From NCBI RefSeq assembly GCF_009928415.1, contig NZ_JAABNN010000021.1, positions 1 through 64,000 of the forward strand: DNA of 64,000 nt. Direction: 5' to 3'. Made by a program: the position numbers and the translations under genes. Below the pieces are notes generated by a model. That model was not told the origin of the DNA. It was given only the letters and a program-made list of their open reading frames with translations, and ran no database searches. Positions 43,328 through 53,650 of the stretch are shown here, piece by piece. Numbering within the stretch: the stretch's first letter is position 1; the number at the start of each line of letters is the position of its first letter. Source of the DNA: Bacillus sp. USDA818B3_A (GTDB taxonomy: Bacteria > Bacillota > Bacilli > Bacillales > Cytobacillaceae).

Positions 43328-44125
43328 ATGAAATATTTAGTCATTAAGTGTGGCGGAAGTGTGTTAGAAAATCTGCCAAGATCCTTTTATGAAGATATTG
43401 TAAAGATGCACACATCCAGTGAGTGGACGCCAATTATCGTTCATGGCGGCGGCCCGCTGATCACGTCCCTATTAAAAAGTTTGAATGTTGAAACTAAATT
43501 CGTGAACGGACTAAGAGTAACTGACCATCAGGTTCTAGACATAGTCGAAATGGTATTAAGCGGTTCGGTCAACAAACAAGTGGTGAGAAACCTTGTAGAA
43601 GTTGGCGGAAATGCTGTAGGAATTAGCGGCGTAGATGGAGGATTGCTGAAGGCAGCTCCAACAGCGAATGCAAAAACCTTGGGATTTGTTGGAGAAGTGG
43701 TTGAAGTAAATCATACTATCATCGAAGGAATTGTCAGCCAAGGTTTTATTCCAATTATCTCTCCGGTTGGGATCGATTCTTCCGGCCAACGGTACAACAT
43801 AAATGGTGATATCGCCGCATCTGCGATCGCCAAATCATTGGAAGCAAATCTTTGCTTCATTAGTGATATTCCAGGAATCTTAGTTGAAAATGATGGTGTT
43901 AAAACCAAACTCGATAAGGTCTCAAAGGCGATTATTGAACAGATGATCGAAGATGAAACTATTTATGGGGGAATGATACCAAAGGTTCAAGCAGCGATTG
44001 ACGGCCTTGTTCATAATATCCCTGAAGTTGGAATCATTAACGGCTTTGAAAAAAATAGCCTATTAGACTATACAAATGGTAAATGCGTCGGAACAAAAAT
44101 TGTCTTAGAAGAGGAGATTGCGTAA
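43328..44125 (+). CDS. argB: acetylglutamate kinase
   Basis: Second step of arginine synthesis: phosphorylates N-acetylglutamate. The amino-acid-kinase fold has VIKCGGSVLENL at the N-terminus, VHGGGPLITSLLKS, NGLRVTD, NINGD/AASAIAKSL and GGMIPKVQAAIDGL near the end. AAGGGAGGA at 43312-43320 sets the ATG at 43328 (265 aa). Its stop overlaps the argD start (TAATG at 44123-44127), so the pair is translationally coupled. Confidence 0.95.
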   Translation: MKYLVIKCGGSVLENLPRSFYEDIVKMHTSSEWTPIIVHGGGPLITSLLKSLNVETKFVNGLRVTDHQVLDIVEMVLSGSVNKQVVRNLVEVGGNAVGISGVDGGLLKAAPTANAKTLGFVGEVVEVNHTIIEGIVSQGFIPIISPVGIDSSGQRYNINGDIAASAIAKSLEANLCFISDIPGILVENDGVKTKLDKVSKAIIEQMIEDETIYGGMIPKVQAAIDGLVHNIPEVGIINGFEKNSLLDYTNGKCVGTKIVLEEEIA

Positions 44126-45324
44126 TGACGAATGAGACTTCCGTTTCCCTAATCACACCTGTAATGGCCACCTACAGCCGATTCCCTGTCACCATAGTAA
44201 AGGGAAAAGGAAGTTATGTGTGGGATGACCAAGGAAACCAATTCTTAGATTTTACTTCAGGTATTGCCACTTGTAACTTAGGGCATGTTCCCGATCCAGT
44301 AAAAGAAAAACTGGAAGAACAATTGCAAAACTTATGGCATTGTTCAAACCTTTATCATATTCCTAATCAACAAAAGCTAGCTGCATTGTTAACAGAAAAT
44401 AGCTGCGGCGATCAAGTTTTCTTTTGCAACAGTGGCGCCGAAGCGAATGAAGCTGCTATTAAGTTGGCAAGAAGATATGCGAATAAAGTAAAGGGAAACA
44501 GTTCATCAGAGGTTGTTACCTTTCAACAATCCTTTCATGGAAGAACCTTAGCTACTTTAACAGCAACTGGGCAAGAAAAAATTCAGCACGGTTTTGCACC
44601 ACTATTGCCTGGCTTCAGCTACCTGCCATTTAATGACGAGGAAGCACTTGAAAAACTTACAACCCTTAAGCCTGCAGCGGTTCTACTAGAACTTGTTCAA
44701 GGTGAAGGCGGCGTTATTCCTGCAAAGCAAGAATGGGTAACGAAACTTGCTCAAATCTGTAAAGAAAACGAGATTCTCCTAATGGTAGATGAGATCCAAA
44801 CAGGAATCGGCAGAACAGGTACATTATTTGCTTATGAACAATATTCCATCGAACCGGATGTGATTAGTATCGCAAAAGGTTTAGGTTCCGGCTTTCCCAT
44901 TGGGGCCATCATTGCGAAAGAAAAGGCTGCGAAAGGCTTTGAACCGGGCAGTCATGGCAGTACCTTTGGAGGAAACCCATTGGCAACTGCAGCAGGCCTT
45001 GCCACTGTAACTCATATTGTTGAAAGCAATTTACTTGAAGATGTGAAAGTTATGTCAGATTACCTAGATCAGCAGCTTCAAGCTTTAAAGGTAAAGTACT
45101 CTTTTATAAAAGAAGTACGCGGTAAAGGACTCCTAAAAGGCTTAGTAGTGGAAATTAATGCCTTAGAAATTGTACAAAAAGCCATTACTAATCATCTTTT
45201 AATTTTAACAGCCGGTCCTAATGTGGTTCGTGTTTTACCACCATTAACTGTAACTAAAAAAGAAATTCTTGAATGTATAAAAGTCTTGGAAGAAACATTC
45301 CAAAGTATAGAGAAAGGCGCGTGA
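44125..45324 (+). CDS. argD: acetylornithine aminotransferase
   Basis: PLP aminotransferase that makes N-acetylornithine from the semialdehyde. Class-III motifs are FLDFTSGIATCNLGH, FCNSGAEANEAAIKLAR, the HGRTLATLTATGQ phosphate region, LMVDEIQTGIGRTG (PLP Asp) and the Schiff-base Lys in ISIAKGLGSGFPIGA. At 399 aa it is normal. GAGGAG within the end of argB serves as ribosome site for the ATG at 44125. Its stop overlaps the carA start (GTGA). Confidence 0.95.
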   Translation: MTNETSVSLITPVMATYSRFPVTIVKGKGSYVWDDQGNQFLDFTSGIATCNLGHVPDPVKEKLEEQLQNLWHCSNLYHIPNQQKLAALLTENSCGDQVFFCNSGAEANEAAIKLARRYANKVKGNSSSEVVTFQQSFHGRTLATLTATGQEKIQHGFAPLLPGFSYLPFNDEEALEKLTTLKPAAVLLELVQGEGGVIPAKQEWVTKLAQICKENEILLMVDEIQTGIGRTGTLFAYEQYSIEPDVISIAKGLGSGFPIGAIIAKEKAAKGFEPGSHGSTFGGNPLATAAGLATVTHIVESNLLEDVKVMSDYLDQQLQALKVKYSFIKEVRGKGLLKGLVVEINALEIVQKAITNHLLILTAGPNVVRVLPPLTVTKKEILECIKVLEETFQSIEKGA

Positions 45325-46406
45325 GTATTTTGGAAAAAGGTTATCTTACTTTGGAAACGGGAGAAGTATTTGAGGGTGTACTAATTGGTGCGGAAAAGGA
45401 TTCTCTTGGGGAAGTCGTTTTTAATACAAGTATGACGGGATATCAGGAAATTATCACTGATCCATCCTATGCCGGACAAATCATTACTTTCTGCTATCCG
45501 ATTATTGGAAACTATGGAATCAATGCATTGGATGACGAAAGCATTTCTCCAGCATTAGCAGGGGTTGTCATTAGTGATTTATGTGAAGAGCCAAGTCATT
45601 ATCAATCTATTAATAAATTTTCAGAAAAGCTAAAGTCTGCAGGGGTTTCCGGGCTTGCCGGGGTGGACACAAGACGACTCGTTAAAACCATTCGCAGCCG
45701 TGGTACAGTAAAAGGATATTTAGGAAAAGAAAAGAAAAATATTGTTCCTAACGATCTAAAACCGACCATGTGGGTGGATCAAGTATCTACCAAAAAGATT
45801 CAATATTTCAAGAATAATGGTCCTCAGGTAGTGCTAATGGATTTTGGATATAAGAAGTCAATCCTTCATGCGCTTCTAGAGGAAAACTGTTCAGTAACCG
45901 TTGTTCCTTACACAACCACATTTGAGAAAATTAAATCCTTAAATCCAGATGGTATTCTTTTAAGCAATGGACCTGGAGATCCAATGCAGTTAAAAGCATG
46001 GTTCCCGGAAATAAAGAAAATCACACAGGCCTATCCAACTCTCGGAATATGCCTGGGACATCAGTTAATTGCCCTGTCATATGGGGCAAAAACGACCAAA
46101 CTTGCTTACGGACATAGAGGTGGAAACCATCCAGTGAAGGAATTGACGACTGGAAAGGTAAAAATAACTGCACAAAATCATAGCTATGTTGTGATGGATG
46201 AGAGTATTGATCAAAAAGTATTTAATGTTTCTTACCGTAATATAAATGACAAATCAATTGAAGGGCTGCAACATAAATTGTACCCCATTCAAACCGTTCA
46301 ATTTCATCCTGAAGCACATCCAGGACCAAGCGACACGGAATATATTTTTAAAGACTTTGTGAGTCAGATTGCATCATTGGGAGAGAACGTATATGCCGTT
46401 AAATAA
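45321..46406 (+). CDS. carA: carbamoyl-phosphate synthase small subunit (arginine operon)
   Basis: Glutamine amidotransferase subunit that releases ammonia for carbamoyl phosphate. N-terminal CarA domain (GYLTLETGEVFEG, NTSMTGYQEIITDPSYAGQI), then the class-I amidotransferase with catalytic Cys in LGICLGHQL and His-x-Glu in VQFHPEAHPGP. A GTG at 45321 overlaps the argD stop (GTGA) and is preferred; TTG 45330 is an alternative. About 361 aa. Its place in the arg operon marks it as the arginine-regulated enzyme, a second pyrimidine-regulated copy being usual in Bacillus but not seen here. Confidence 0.94.
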   Translation: MSILEKGYLTLETGEVFEGVLIGAEKDSLGEVVFNTSMTGYQEIITDPSYAGQIITFCYPIIGNYGINALDDESISPALAGVVISDLCEEPSHYQSINKFSEKLKSAGVSGLAGVDTRRLVKTIRSRGTVKGYLGKEKKNIVPNDLKPTMWVDQVSTKKIQYFKNNGPQVVLMDFGYKKSILHALLEENCSVTVVPYTTTFEKIKSLNPDGILLSNGPGDPMQLKAWFPEIKKITQAYPTLGICLGHQLIALSYGAKTTKLAYGHRGGNHPVKELTTGKVKITAQNHSYVVMDESIDQKVFNVSYRNINDKSIEGLQHKLYPIQTVQFHPEAHPGPSDTEYIFKDFVSQIASLGENVYAVK

Positions 46407-49400
46407 AAATCTAAAAAAAGTACTTGTTATTGGTTCAGGACCAATTGTAATAGGGCAGGCAGCAGAATTTGACTATGCCGGTACACAAGCATGTATCGCT
46501 TTGAAAGAAGAGGGCGTTGAAGTAGTTCTCATTAATAACAATCCAGCCACTATTATGACAGATGAAGCAGTGGCAGATAAGGTATATATTGAACCATTAA
46601 ATGTAGAAACGATTGAGAAGATCATCCAAAAAGAACGACCTGATGGTGTAATCGGTACACTTGGAGGTCAAACTGGATTAAATCTAACTGTTCAGCTATT
46701 TGAACAGAAAATTTTAGAAAAATACAATGTTGAACTTTTAGGGACTTCGGTCGCATCCATTAAAAATGGAGAGGACCGCGAGAAGTTCCGTAACTTAATG
46801 ATAAAAATTGGTGAACCCATCCCTGAATCTGAAATCATCCACACGTACGAAGAAGGAGTTCAATTTGTTCAAAAAATTGGGTTCCCTGTCATCATCCGTC
46901 CTGCCTATACATTAGGAGGAGAGGGTGGAGGTTTCGCCTATAACGCTGAGGAACTTGAAGTTGTGCTGAAAAAAGGGTTAGCAGCGAGTCCTATTCACCA
47001 GGTCTTAGTGGAAAAGAGCATTAAAGGCTGGAAGGAAATTGAATATGAAGTCATGAGAGATGCAAACGATACGTGCATCATTGTTTGTAATATGGAAAAT
47101 ATGGACCCTGTAGGCGTTCATACTGGCGATTCCATTGTTGTGGCTCCATCACAAACATTAACAGATGTTCAATATCAAATGCTTCGTGACGTTTCGATAA
47201 AAGTTATAAGAGAATTAGAGATTATTGGCGGATGTAATATTCAGATGGCTTTGCATCCTGAATCCAATCAATACTATATTATCGAGGTAAATCCAAGGGT
47301 AAGCCGTTCATCGGCGCTTGCCTCAAAAGCAACTGGATATCCGATTGCAAGGATGGCCGCAAAGTGTGCGATTGGTTATCATCTTGATGAGATTGTGAAC
47401 CCGATAACAGGTAATACCTTTGCTTCTTTTGAGCCAGCGATTGATTATATTGTGGTGAAACTGCCTCGCTTTCCATTTGACAAATTCCCTGAAGCAGACC
47501 GGACACTAGGGACACAAATGAAAGCAACTGGGGAAGTTATGGCAATTGACCGGACGTTTGAAGGGGCTTTAAATAAAGCCATTCGTTCTATGGAAATGAA
47601 TGTTTACGGTCTCTGTCAAACAGCATATGAGTCATTAGATGAGTCTTCTTTGATTGATTTGCTTAAAACAGCCAATGACAAGAGACTATTTGTTATTGCC
47701 GAAGCATTTAGAAGAGGCCTCACTATACAAAAAGTAAAACAACTGACTGAAATTGACCTGTGGTTTTTACACAAAATTAGCTCAATCGTTGCGTTAGAAA
47801 AGGAACTAGCTTCCTATGAATGGAGTTTAGTTCCAATCGACCTGCTAAAAAGAGCCAAGCGGAACAATGTAGCTGACAAATTATTAGCCCAAATTTATCA
47901 AATCCCTGAAAAACAAGTAAGAGACAAGTGGAAAGAACTCGGATGGAAGCCTGGCTACAAAATGGTAGATACGTGTTCAGCTGAATTTGATGCCGTTACA
48001 CCTTACTATTATTCCACTTGGCATGGCAGTGATGAGGTAGAGAATACTGACAATAAAAAGATTCTTGTTATTGGATCTGGTCCGATTCGGATTGGGCAGG
48101 GCATCGAATTTGATTATTGTTCTGTTCACGCTGCGAAAGCTCTTAAGAAAAAAGGCTTTAAGGCCGTAGTCATTAATAACAACCCAGAAACGGTAAGTAC
48201 GGACTATTCGGTTGCTGACAGTTTGTATTTTGAACCGCTTGCTGCTGAAGATGTCTTACATGTCATTGAAAAAGAAAAAGTAGATGGCGTATTAATCCAG
48301 TTTGGCGGTCAAACAGCGATTAATCTTGCGCATGATTTAGAAGAAGAAGGAATTACGATTTTAGGAACATCAGTTAAGAATGTGGACCGTTTAGAGGATA
48401 GGAAGGAATTTTATCAACTCCTAGATGAATTAGCAATTCCACATATTGAAGGGAAAACCGTTTCCCATCCAGAAGAACTGATCGAAGCAGCTCAAGGATT
48501 AGGATACCCGGTACTTGTCCGTCCATCGTATGTTATTGGCGGTCAATCGATGTATACGATTTATTCAGAACAAGAATTAGCGGGATACATTGCCCAGCTT
48601 GAAGATAACTCACATGCAGAAATGTGGCCGTTATTAGTGGATAAATTTTTACCTGGCCAAGAGTGTGAAGTAGATGTTATAAGTGATGGTAAACAGATTG
48701 TGGTTCCTGGGATTTTTGAGCATATCGAAAAGGCTGGAGTGCATTCCGGAGACAGTATCACAGTGTTTCCACCAATTTCACTAACTAACAAAGTAAAAGA
48801 AACATTAATTGATTATGCAGGCAGAATCGCTAAGTCAGCACCTGTTGTTGGCATCATGAATATCCAATTTGTTATTTATGATGAAACGGTTTATGTGCTG
48901 GAAGTAAATCCGCGCTCATCACGTACCGTGCCGATTATTAGTAAGGTCACTGGCGTTCCAATGATCGAGTGGGCTACCAATGTTCAATTAGGTGATTCAT
49001 TGTTAAGTTTAAGCCAAGAAATAGGATTATTAGCTGAACCTAATTACTATGCCGTAAAAGCACCAGTATTTTCTTCAAGTAAGCTTAAGGGAGTCGATCA
49101 TGTACTCGGACCTGAAATGAAGTCAACAGGGGAAGCACTTGGAATTGGGACTACTTTTCAGGCAGCCCTGCAAAAATCGGTACCTTTAATCAATGGAATC
49201 AAGGAAGAAAGTTATCTGCTTTGTTCGATTTCGGACAGAGAAAAAGCAGAAAGCCTTGCGGTATTAAAGGAATTGGTAAGAGAAGATTACAAAATTGCCG
49301 CAACAGAAGGTACGGCTTTATTTCTGAAGTCTAATGGCGTTACTGTGGATTTAGTAGTTAAAGATGAAAAGGATTTAAATGATATTTTCCGAAATAAGGC

Positions 49401-49629
49401 GATTCAGGCCGTTATTAATATACCGAACCAAGGTCGTAATAAAAACAAATTTGGTTTCCAGATTCGTGAGTATGCAGTCCGCTATAAGGCACCTGTGTTT
49501 ACTCATCTAGATACAATTGAAACCACATTGGATGTTCAAAAGAAATTTGGCGCTGAATATGAAGTACGAACGGTCAGCGAGTATTACAATTTTAAGAAAG
49601 AAGGTGCCGTTCATGTTAGAAGCAATTAA
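46393..49629 (+). CDS. carB: carbamoyl-phosphate synthase large subunit (arginine operon)
   Basis: Synthesises carbamoyl phosphate from bicarbonate, ammonia and two ATP. The 1078-aa protein consists of two homologous synthetase halves, each opening with a GSGP(I)xIGQ(A/G)xEFDY motif (about residues 17 and 563) and with ATP-grasp motifs (VIRPAYTLGGEGGG in the first half; VLVRPSYVIGGQSM in the second). A C-terminal MGS-like allosteric domain (about 940-1060) has IAATEGTALFLKSNG. The ATG at 46393 follows GGGAGAGA and overlaps carA by 14 bases. argF starts inside its 3' end. Confidence 0.95.
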   Translation: MPLNKNLKKVLVIGSGPIVIGQAAEFDYAGTQACIALKEEGVEVVLINNNPATIMTDEAVADKVYIEPLNVETIEKIIQKERPDGVIGTLGGQTGLNLTVQLFEQKILEKYNVELLGTSVASIKNGEDREKFRNLMIKIGEPIPESEIIHTYEEGVQFVQKIGFPVIIRPAYTLGGEGGGFAYNAEELEVVLKKGLAASPIHQVLVEKSIKGWKEIEYEVMRDANDTCIIVCNMENMDPVGVHTGDSIVVAPSQTLTDVQYQMLRDVSIKVIRELEIIGGCNIQMALHPESNQYYIIEVNPRVSRSSALASKATGYPIARMAAKCAIGYHLDEIVNPITGNTFASFEPAIDYIVVKLPRFPFDKFPEADRTLGTQMKATGEVMAIDRTFEGALNKAIRSMEMNVYGLCQTAYESLDESSLIDLLKTANDKRLFVIAEAFRRGLTIQKVKQLTEIDLWFLHKISSIVALEKELASYEWSLVPIDLLKRAKRNNVADKLLAQIYQIPEKQVRDKWKELGWKPGYKMVDTCSAEFDAVTPYYYSTWHGSDEVENTDNKKILVIGSGPIRIGQGIEFDYCSVHAAKALKKKGFKAVVINNNPETVSTDYSVADSLYFEPLAAEDVLHVIEKEKVDGVLIQFGGQTAINLAHDLEEEGITILGTSVKNVDRLEDRKEFYQLLDELAIPHIEGKTVSHPEELIEAAQGLGYPVLVRPSYVIGGQSMYTIYSEQELAGYIAQLEDNSHAEMWPLLVDKFLPGQECEVDVISDGKQIVVPGIFEHIEKAGVHSGDSITVFPPISLTNKVKETLIDYAGRIAKSAPVVGIMNIQFVIYDETVYVLEVNPRSSRTVPIISKVTGVPMIEWATNVQLGDSLLSLSQEIGLLAEPNYYAVKAPVFSSSKLKGVDHVLGPEMKSTGEALGIGTTFQAALQKSVPLINGIKEESYLLCSISDREKAESLAVLKELVREDYKIAATEGTALFLKSNGVTVDLVVKDEKDLNDIFRNKAIQAVINIPNQGRNKNKFGFQIREYAVRYKAPVFTHLDTIETTLDVQKKFGAEYEVRTVSEYYNFKKEGAVHVRSN

Positions 49630-50590
49630 TGCGGACGGAAAAAGCATCGTTAACAAACAGACATTTAAGGGTTTAAATTTTTTACAGTTAGCTGATTATA
49701 GTACGGATCAAATCCTTTACTTGCTTAATGAAGCAGTCGAATTAAAAAAACTGCAAAAGCAGGGTAAACCTCATCACTTCTTAAGTGGAAAGGTATTAGG
49801 GATGATATTTGAAAAGTCCTCTACACGTACAAGGGTTTCCTTTGAAGTGGGGATGCTCCAGTTAGGCGGGCATGCGATTTTCTTGAGCTCAAAGGACATT
49901 CAGCTTGGCCGCGGCGAGAGTATTTCAGATACCGCTAAGGTTTTGTCCCGTTATATTGACGGAATCATGATTCGTACCTTCTCACATGAGTCGGTTGAAG
50001 AGTTAGCCTCACATGCAACAGTCCCTGTCATTAATGGATTAACAGACCTGCAGCACCCGACCCAGGTGCTTGCAGATTTGCTGACCATTCTCGAGCATAA
50101 AGGAAAATTGGCAGGATTAAAGCTATGCTATATCGGTGACGGTAATAATAATATGGCCCATTCTTTAATGGAAGGGGCTGTAAAGGTCGGAATGAATATC
50201 AGTATTGCCAGTCCAGAGGGGTATATGCCTAATGAAGAAATTACTGAAAGGGCCATCCAAGCAGGAAAGAAATCTGGAACTGCGGTTACGATCACAAACG
50301 ATCCTTGTGAAGCGATAAAGAATGCTGATGTGGTCGTCACAGATGTTTGGACCAGCATGGGGCAGGAAGAGGAAACTGCCATCCGTTTAAAAGCATTCCA
50401 AGGTTTTCAAGTGAATGAGGAATTATGCAGTCATGCGGATAAAGATTTTATCTTTTTACACTGTTTACCGGCACACCGCGGTGAAGAGGTAACCGGTGAA
50501 ATTATTGATGGCCCTCATTCCGTTGTCTTTGATGAAGCTGAAAACCGTTTGCATGCGCAAAAAGCAATTTTAAAACTTTTACTATCATAA
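49613..50590 (+). CDS. argF: ornithine carbamoyltransferase
   Basis: Combines ornithine and carbamoyl phosphate to citrulline, directly using the product of carAB. The carbamoyl-phosphate loop EKSSTRTRVSFEVG, HPTQ in LQHPTQVLADLLT, the ornithine-binding DVWTSMGQE and the catalytic HCLPAHRGEEV are present. At 325 aa it is normal. The ATG at 49613 lies inside carB (17-base overlap) after AAGAAGGTG. Last gene of the argC-argF operon; no hairpin terminator is evident before the argG promoter. Confidence 0.95.
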   Translation: MLEAINADGKSIVNKQTFKGLNFLQLADYSTDQILYLLNEAVELKKLQKQGKPHHFLSGKVLGMIFEKSSTRTRVSFEVGMLQLGGHAIFLSSKDIQLGRGESISDTAKVLSRYIDGIMIRTFSHESVEELASHATVPVINGLTDLQHPTQVLADLLTILEHKGKLAGLKLCYIGDGNNNMAHSLMEGAVKVGMNISIASPEGYMPNEEITERAIQAGKKSGTAVTITNDPCEAIKNADVVVTDVWTSMGQEEETAIRLKAFQGFQVNEELCSHADKDFIFLHCLPAHRGEEVTGEIIDGPHSVVFDEAENRLHAQKAILKLLLS

Positions 50591-50615
50591 TTGCTTCCTT
50601 TTCTATGAAACATGT

Positions 50616-50649
50616 TGTATAATAATTCTATCAAATGAATAAAAATCCA
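50616..50649 (+). promoter_or_regulatory. argGH promoter -10 with two ARG boxes
   Basis: Perfect TATAAT at 50618-50623 lies within an ARG-box-like site TGTAT-AATA-ATTCT (50616-50629). A second site TGAAT-AAAA-ATCCA (50636-50649) starts exactly 20 bases later, the same spacing as at argC. The -35 is weak (TTCCTT at 50595-50600). Confidence 0.7.
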
Positions 50650-50673
50650 CATTAGAGTTCGAGGAGAGTAAAA

Positions 50674-51885
50674 ATGACTAAGGAAAAGATTGTTTTAGCC
50701 TACTCAGGCGGTTTAGATACATCCGTTTCAGTAAAATGGATCCAAGAAAAGTACGGTTATGATGTTATTGCTCTAGGTTTAGATGTTGGTGAAGGAAAAG
50801 ACTTAGAAGCTATTAAAAATAAAGCATTAAAAGTTGGCGCTACAAAAGCGTATATGATAGATGCAAAAGAATTGCTGGCAAAAGAATATATTTTACCAGC
50901 TTTAAAGGCTAATTGTTTATATGAAGGAAAGTATCCACTATCTTCAGCCCTATCAAGACCGCTTATTTCTAAATTACTAGTAGAGGTTGCGGAAAAAGAA
51001 GGCGCAACAGCGGTTGCTCACGGTTGTACAGGTAAAGGGAATGACCAAGTCCGTTTCGAGGTATCCATCCAAGCGTTAAATCCTAGCTTAAAGGTGGTTG
51101 CACCTGTTCGTGAGTGGGGAATGACCCGTGACGAGGAAATCAAATACGCGGAAGAAAACGGAATTCCTATTCCAGTAAATTTAGACAATCCGTTTTCCAT
51201 TGATGCCAATATCTGGGGACGTGCCTGCGAAGCCGGAGTTCTAGAAGATCCATGGGCAGAAGCTCCTGAAGCAGCTTTTGACTGGACAAATCCAATTGAC
51301 TTGACACCAGATACTCCTGAATATATCGAAATTGAATTTGAACAAGGGGTACCGGTTGCTCTAAACGGAGAAAAGCTTCCGCTTGTTCAGCTGATTGAAA
51401 CACTTAATACAATTGGCGGTAAGCACGGGGTAGGCCGTATCGACCATATTGAAAATAGATTAGTAGGGATTAAATCGAGAGAAGTATATGAAAACCCTGC
51501 AGCGTTAATTTTAATTAATGCACATAAGGAATTAGAGTTCTTAACATTAACCCGTGAAGTGACCCAATTCAAGACACAAGTTGAACAGCAGATGGCAAAG
51601 ATTATTTATGAAGGTCTTTGGTATTCTCCGATAAAACCAGCTCTTGATGCGTTTATCAATGAGACGCAAAAGGTCGTTACTGGAACAATCCGCGTGAAGC
51701 TGCTTAAAGGCACTCACACAGTGGTTGGCAGAAAATCACCACACAGCCTTTACAATGAGGAGCTAGCTACTTATGCAAAAGGCGATGCTTTTGATCATAA
51801 TGCTGCTGTTGGCTTTATTAAGCTTTGGGGACTGCCAACAAAGGTGTATTCTGAAGTAAATAACAAAGAAACCATTTTAAAATAA
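50674..51885 (+). CDS. argG: argininosuccinate synthase
   Basis: Joins citrulline and aspartate with ATP to argininosuccinate. The N-type ATP-pyrophosphatase motif [14 protein letters not shown] opens the protein, with [26 protein letters not shown] and [13 protein letters not shown] further on. At 403 aa it is the usual bacterial length. GAGGAGAG precedes the ATG. It forms an operon with argH, separated by a hairpin, and has its own ARG-box promoter. Confidence 0.95.
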   Translation: MTKEKIVLAYSGGLDTSVSVKWIQEKYGYDVIALGLDVGEGKDLEAIKNKALKVGATKAYMIDAKELLAKEYILPALKANCLYEGKYPLSSALSRPLISKLLVEVAEKEGATAVAHGCTGKGNDQVRFEVSIQALNPSLKVVAPVREWGMTRDEEIKYAEENGIPIPVNLDNPFSIDANIWGRACEAGVLEDPWAEAPEAAFDWTNPIDLTPDTPEYIEIEFEQGVPVALNGEKLPLVQLIETLNTIGGKHGVGRIDHIENRLVGIKSREVYENPAALILINAHKELEFLTLTREVTQFKTQVEQQMAKIIYEGLWYSPIKPALDAFINETQKVVTGTIRVKLLKGTHTVVGRKSPHSLYNEELATYAKGDAFDHNAAVGFIKLWGLPTKVYSEVNNKETILK

Positions 51886-51893
51886 TCCGGATT

Positions 51894-51916
51894 GCCCTCG
51901 AATCCCTTTCGGGGGC
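51894..51916 (+). terminator. intercistronic hairpin between argG and argH
   Basis: GCCCTCGAA pairs with TTCGGGGGC around TCCCT, followed by a pyrimidine stretch TCTCTTCTTT rather than pure T. It is probably a partial terminator or an mRNA-stabilising hairpin. Confidence 0.6.
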
Positions 51917-51945
51917 TCTCTTCTTTATATTTAGGAGGAAAAGCA

Positions 51946-53322
51946 ATGTCGAAGTTATGGGGCGGCCGTTTTACGAAAGAAACCAATAAGCTCGTTGAGG
52001 AATTTACAGCATCAATTTCCTTTGATCAAAAGTTAGCGAAGGAAGATATTGCCGGCAGCATGGCGCATGTTCAAATGCTCGGAGAATGCGGCATTATTCC
52101 AGCAGAGGATGCGGATAAAATAAAGGATGGCCTTTTAGCCATTAAGAAAATGGTGGATGCTGACGAGGTTGAGTTTTTAGTTGAAGATGAAGATATTCAT
52201 ATGAATATTGAAAAGCTTTTAATTGAAAAAATCGGTCCTGTCGGAGGTAAGCTTCATACTGGCAGAAGCCGTAATGACCAAGTGGCTACTGATATGCATT
52301 TATACTTAAGGACGAAAACAACTGAGTTGATTAAATTAATTGAAGATGTTCAGCAGGCATTAATTGTACAGGCGAAAGAGAACATTCATACATTAATTCC
52401 AGGGTACACTCATTTACAGCGAGCTCAGCCAGTTTCCTTTGCCCATCACCTGATGGCTTATTTTTGGATGTTTGAACGTGATAAAGAGAGATTGATCGAT
52501 TCACTGAAACGTGTCAATTGGCTGCCCCTTGGTTCAGGAGCACTTGCAGGTACTACTTTTCCTATCAATCGTGAACGTGTTGCAGAATTATTAGGCTTTG
52601 AAACGGTTTATCCTAATAGTATGGATGCTGTGAGTGACCGTGACTTTATTTTGGAATTTTTATCAATTGGCTCTATCATTATGACTCATATTTCCCGATT
52701 TTCAGAGGAATTGGTCATTTGGTCAAGCCAGGAGTTCCAGTTTGTTGAGCTAGATGATTCTTTCTGTACAGGTTCGAGTATCATGCCTCAAAAGAAAAAC
52801 CCAGATGTACCAGAATTACTTCGTGGTAAAACAGGCAGAGCGTATGGGAACCTGATTGGGCTATTAACCGTTCTTAAAGGCTTGCCACTCGCTTATAATA
52901 AGGATCTGCAAGAAGATAAAGAAGGCATGTTTGATACAGTAGAGACACTTGAAGGTTCTTTAAAGCTGTTAGCTCCAATGATTGAGACGATGACAGTAAA
53001 TAAAGATGTAATGCGAAAAGCCATCAATAATGATTTTTCCAATGCTACAGATATAGCCGATTATCTTGTTAGAAAGGGCTTGCCATTCCGTGAGGCACAC
53101 GAAGTCATTGGGAAAATCGTCTTATATTCCATTCAATCGAATAAATTTTTATTAGATTTAAGTTTTGAGGAATACCAGGGCTTCAGTCCATTATTTGAGG
53201 AAGACATATACGAGGTATTGGCTCCAGAACATGTAGTCGCAGTTAGAAACAGTTTCGGCGGCACCGCTCCGGCACAGGTGGAGCAGCAAATCGTTCTTGC
53301 AGAGGGAAAACTTCAAAGATAA
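51946..53322 (+). CDS. argH: argininosuccinate lyase
   Basis: Final step of arginine synthesis: splits argininosuccinate to arginine and fumarate. Fumarase/aspartase superfamily motifs are [40 protein letters not shown]-like [14 protein letters not shown] and the catalytic serine loop [28 protein letters not shown] precedes the ATG at 51946, giving 458 aa. The longer frame from 51892 runs through the intercistronic hairpin and is not the start. Confidence 0.95.
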   Translation: MSKLWGGRFTKETNKLVEEFTASISFDQKLAKEDIAGSMAHVQMLGECGIIPAEDADKIKDGLLAIKKMVDADEVEFLVEDEDIHMNIEKLLIEKIGPVGGKLHTGRSRNDQVATDMHLYLRTKTTELIKLIEDVQQALIVQAKENIHTLIPGYTHLQRAQPVSFAHHLMAYFWMFERDKERLIDSLKRVNWLPLGSGALAGTTFPINRERVAELLGFETVYPNSMDAVSDRDFILEFLSIGSIIMTHISRFSEELVIWSSQEFQFVELDDSFCTGSSIMPQKKNPDVPELLRGKTGRAYGNLIGLLTVLKGLPLAYNKDLQEDKEGMFDTVETLEGSLKLLAPMIETMTVNKDVMRKAINNDFSNATDIADYLVRKGLPFREAHEVIGKIVLYSIQSNKFLLDLSFEEYQGFSPLFEEDIYEVLAPEHVVAVRNSFGGTAPAQVEQQIVLAEGKLQR

Positions 53323-53336
53323 CTAGTGATTTAAAG

Positions 53337-53362
53337 ACTCGCCCAAGGGCGGGTTTTAATTT
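53337..53362 (+). terminator. intrinsic terminator after argGH
   Basis: ACTCGCCC pairs with GGGCGGGT around AA, followed by TTTAATTTTC. Confidence 0.8.
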
Positions 53363-53387
53363 TCTTTATTCAAATTAAAAGAATATA

Positions 53388-53416
53388 TTGACATTTGTAA
53401 ATAATTAAATTAAAAT
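53388..53416 (+). promoter_or_regulatory. promoter of the S-box-controlled homoserine dehydrogenase
   Basis: Perfect TTGACA (53388-53393), 17-base spacer and TAAAAT (53411-53416), about 47 bases before the riboswitch P1 helix. Confidence 0.75.
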
Positions 53417-53462
53417 ATCCTTTATAAATTAACTTGGCAATTTAATTCTAATAAAATATGAC

Positions 53463-53568
53463 TCTTATCCAGAGAGGCGGAGGGACTAGGCCCGATGAAG
53501 CCCGGCAACCTTCAAGGTATTCCTTGAAAAGGTGCTAATTCCTGCAGGTTTGTAACCTGAAAGATAAG
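53463..53568 (+). ncRNA. SAM-I (S-box) riboswitch
   Basis: Conserved S-box blocks are all present: CTTATC (53464) pairing with GATAAG (53563-53568) as P1, AGAGAGGCGGAGGGACT, the GGCCCGATGAAGCCCGGCAACC block, AAGGTGCTAATTCC and GAAAGATAAG. Downstream, the 3' P1 strand ATAAG with GGAGG (53564-53574) can pair with CCTCTTCTTAT (53582-53592) as an antiterminator, competing with the terminator at 53580. SAM should therefore stop transcription of the downstream homoserine dehydrogenase. The gene-free stretch 53323-53650 is fully explained by a terminator, promoter and this riboswitch. Confidence 0.97.
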
Positions 53569-53579
53569 GGGAGGATTAG

Positions 53580-53607
53580 GCCCTCTTCTTATGTAAGAGG
53601 GCTTTTC
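53580..53607 (+). terminator. S-box terminator
   Basis: GCCCTCTT pairs with AAGAGGGC around CTTATGT, followed by TTTTCT. Its 5' arm is shared with the S-box antiterminator. Confidence 0.92.
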
Positions 53608-53650
53608 TATTAGTTTATAATATTAGCGAAATTTAGAAGGGTGGATCAGC

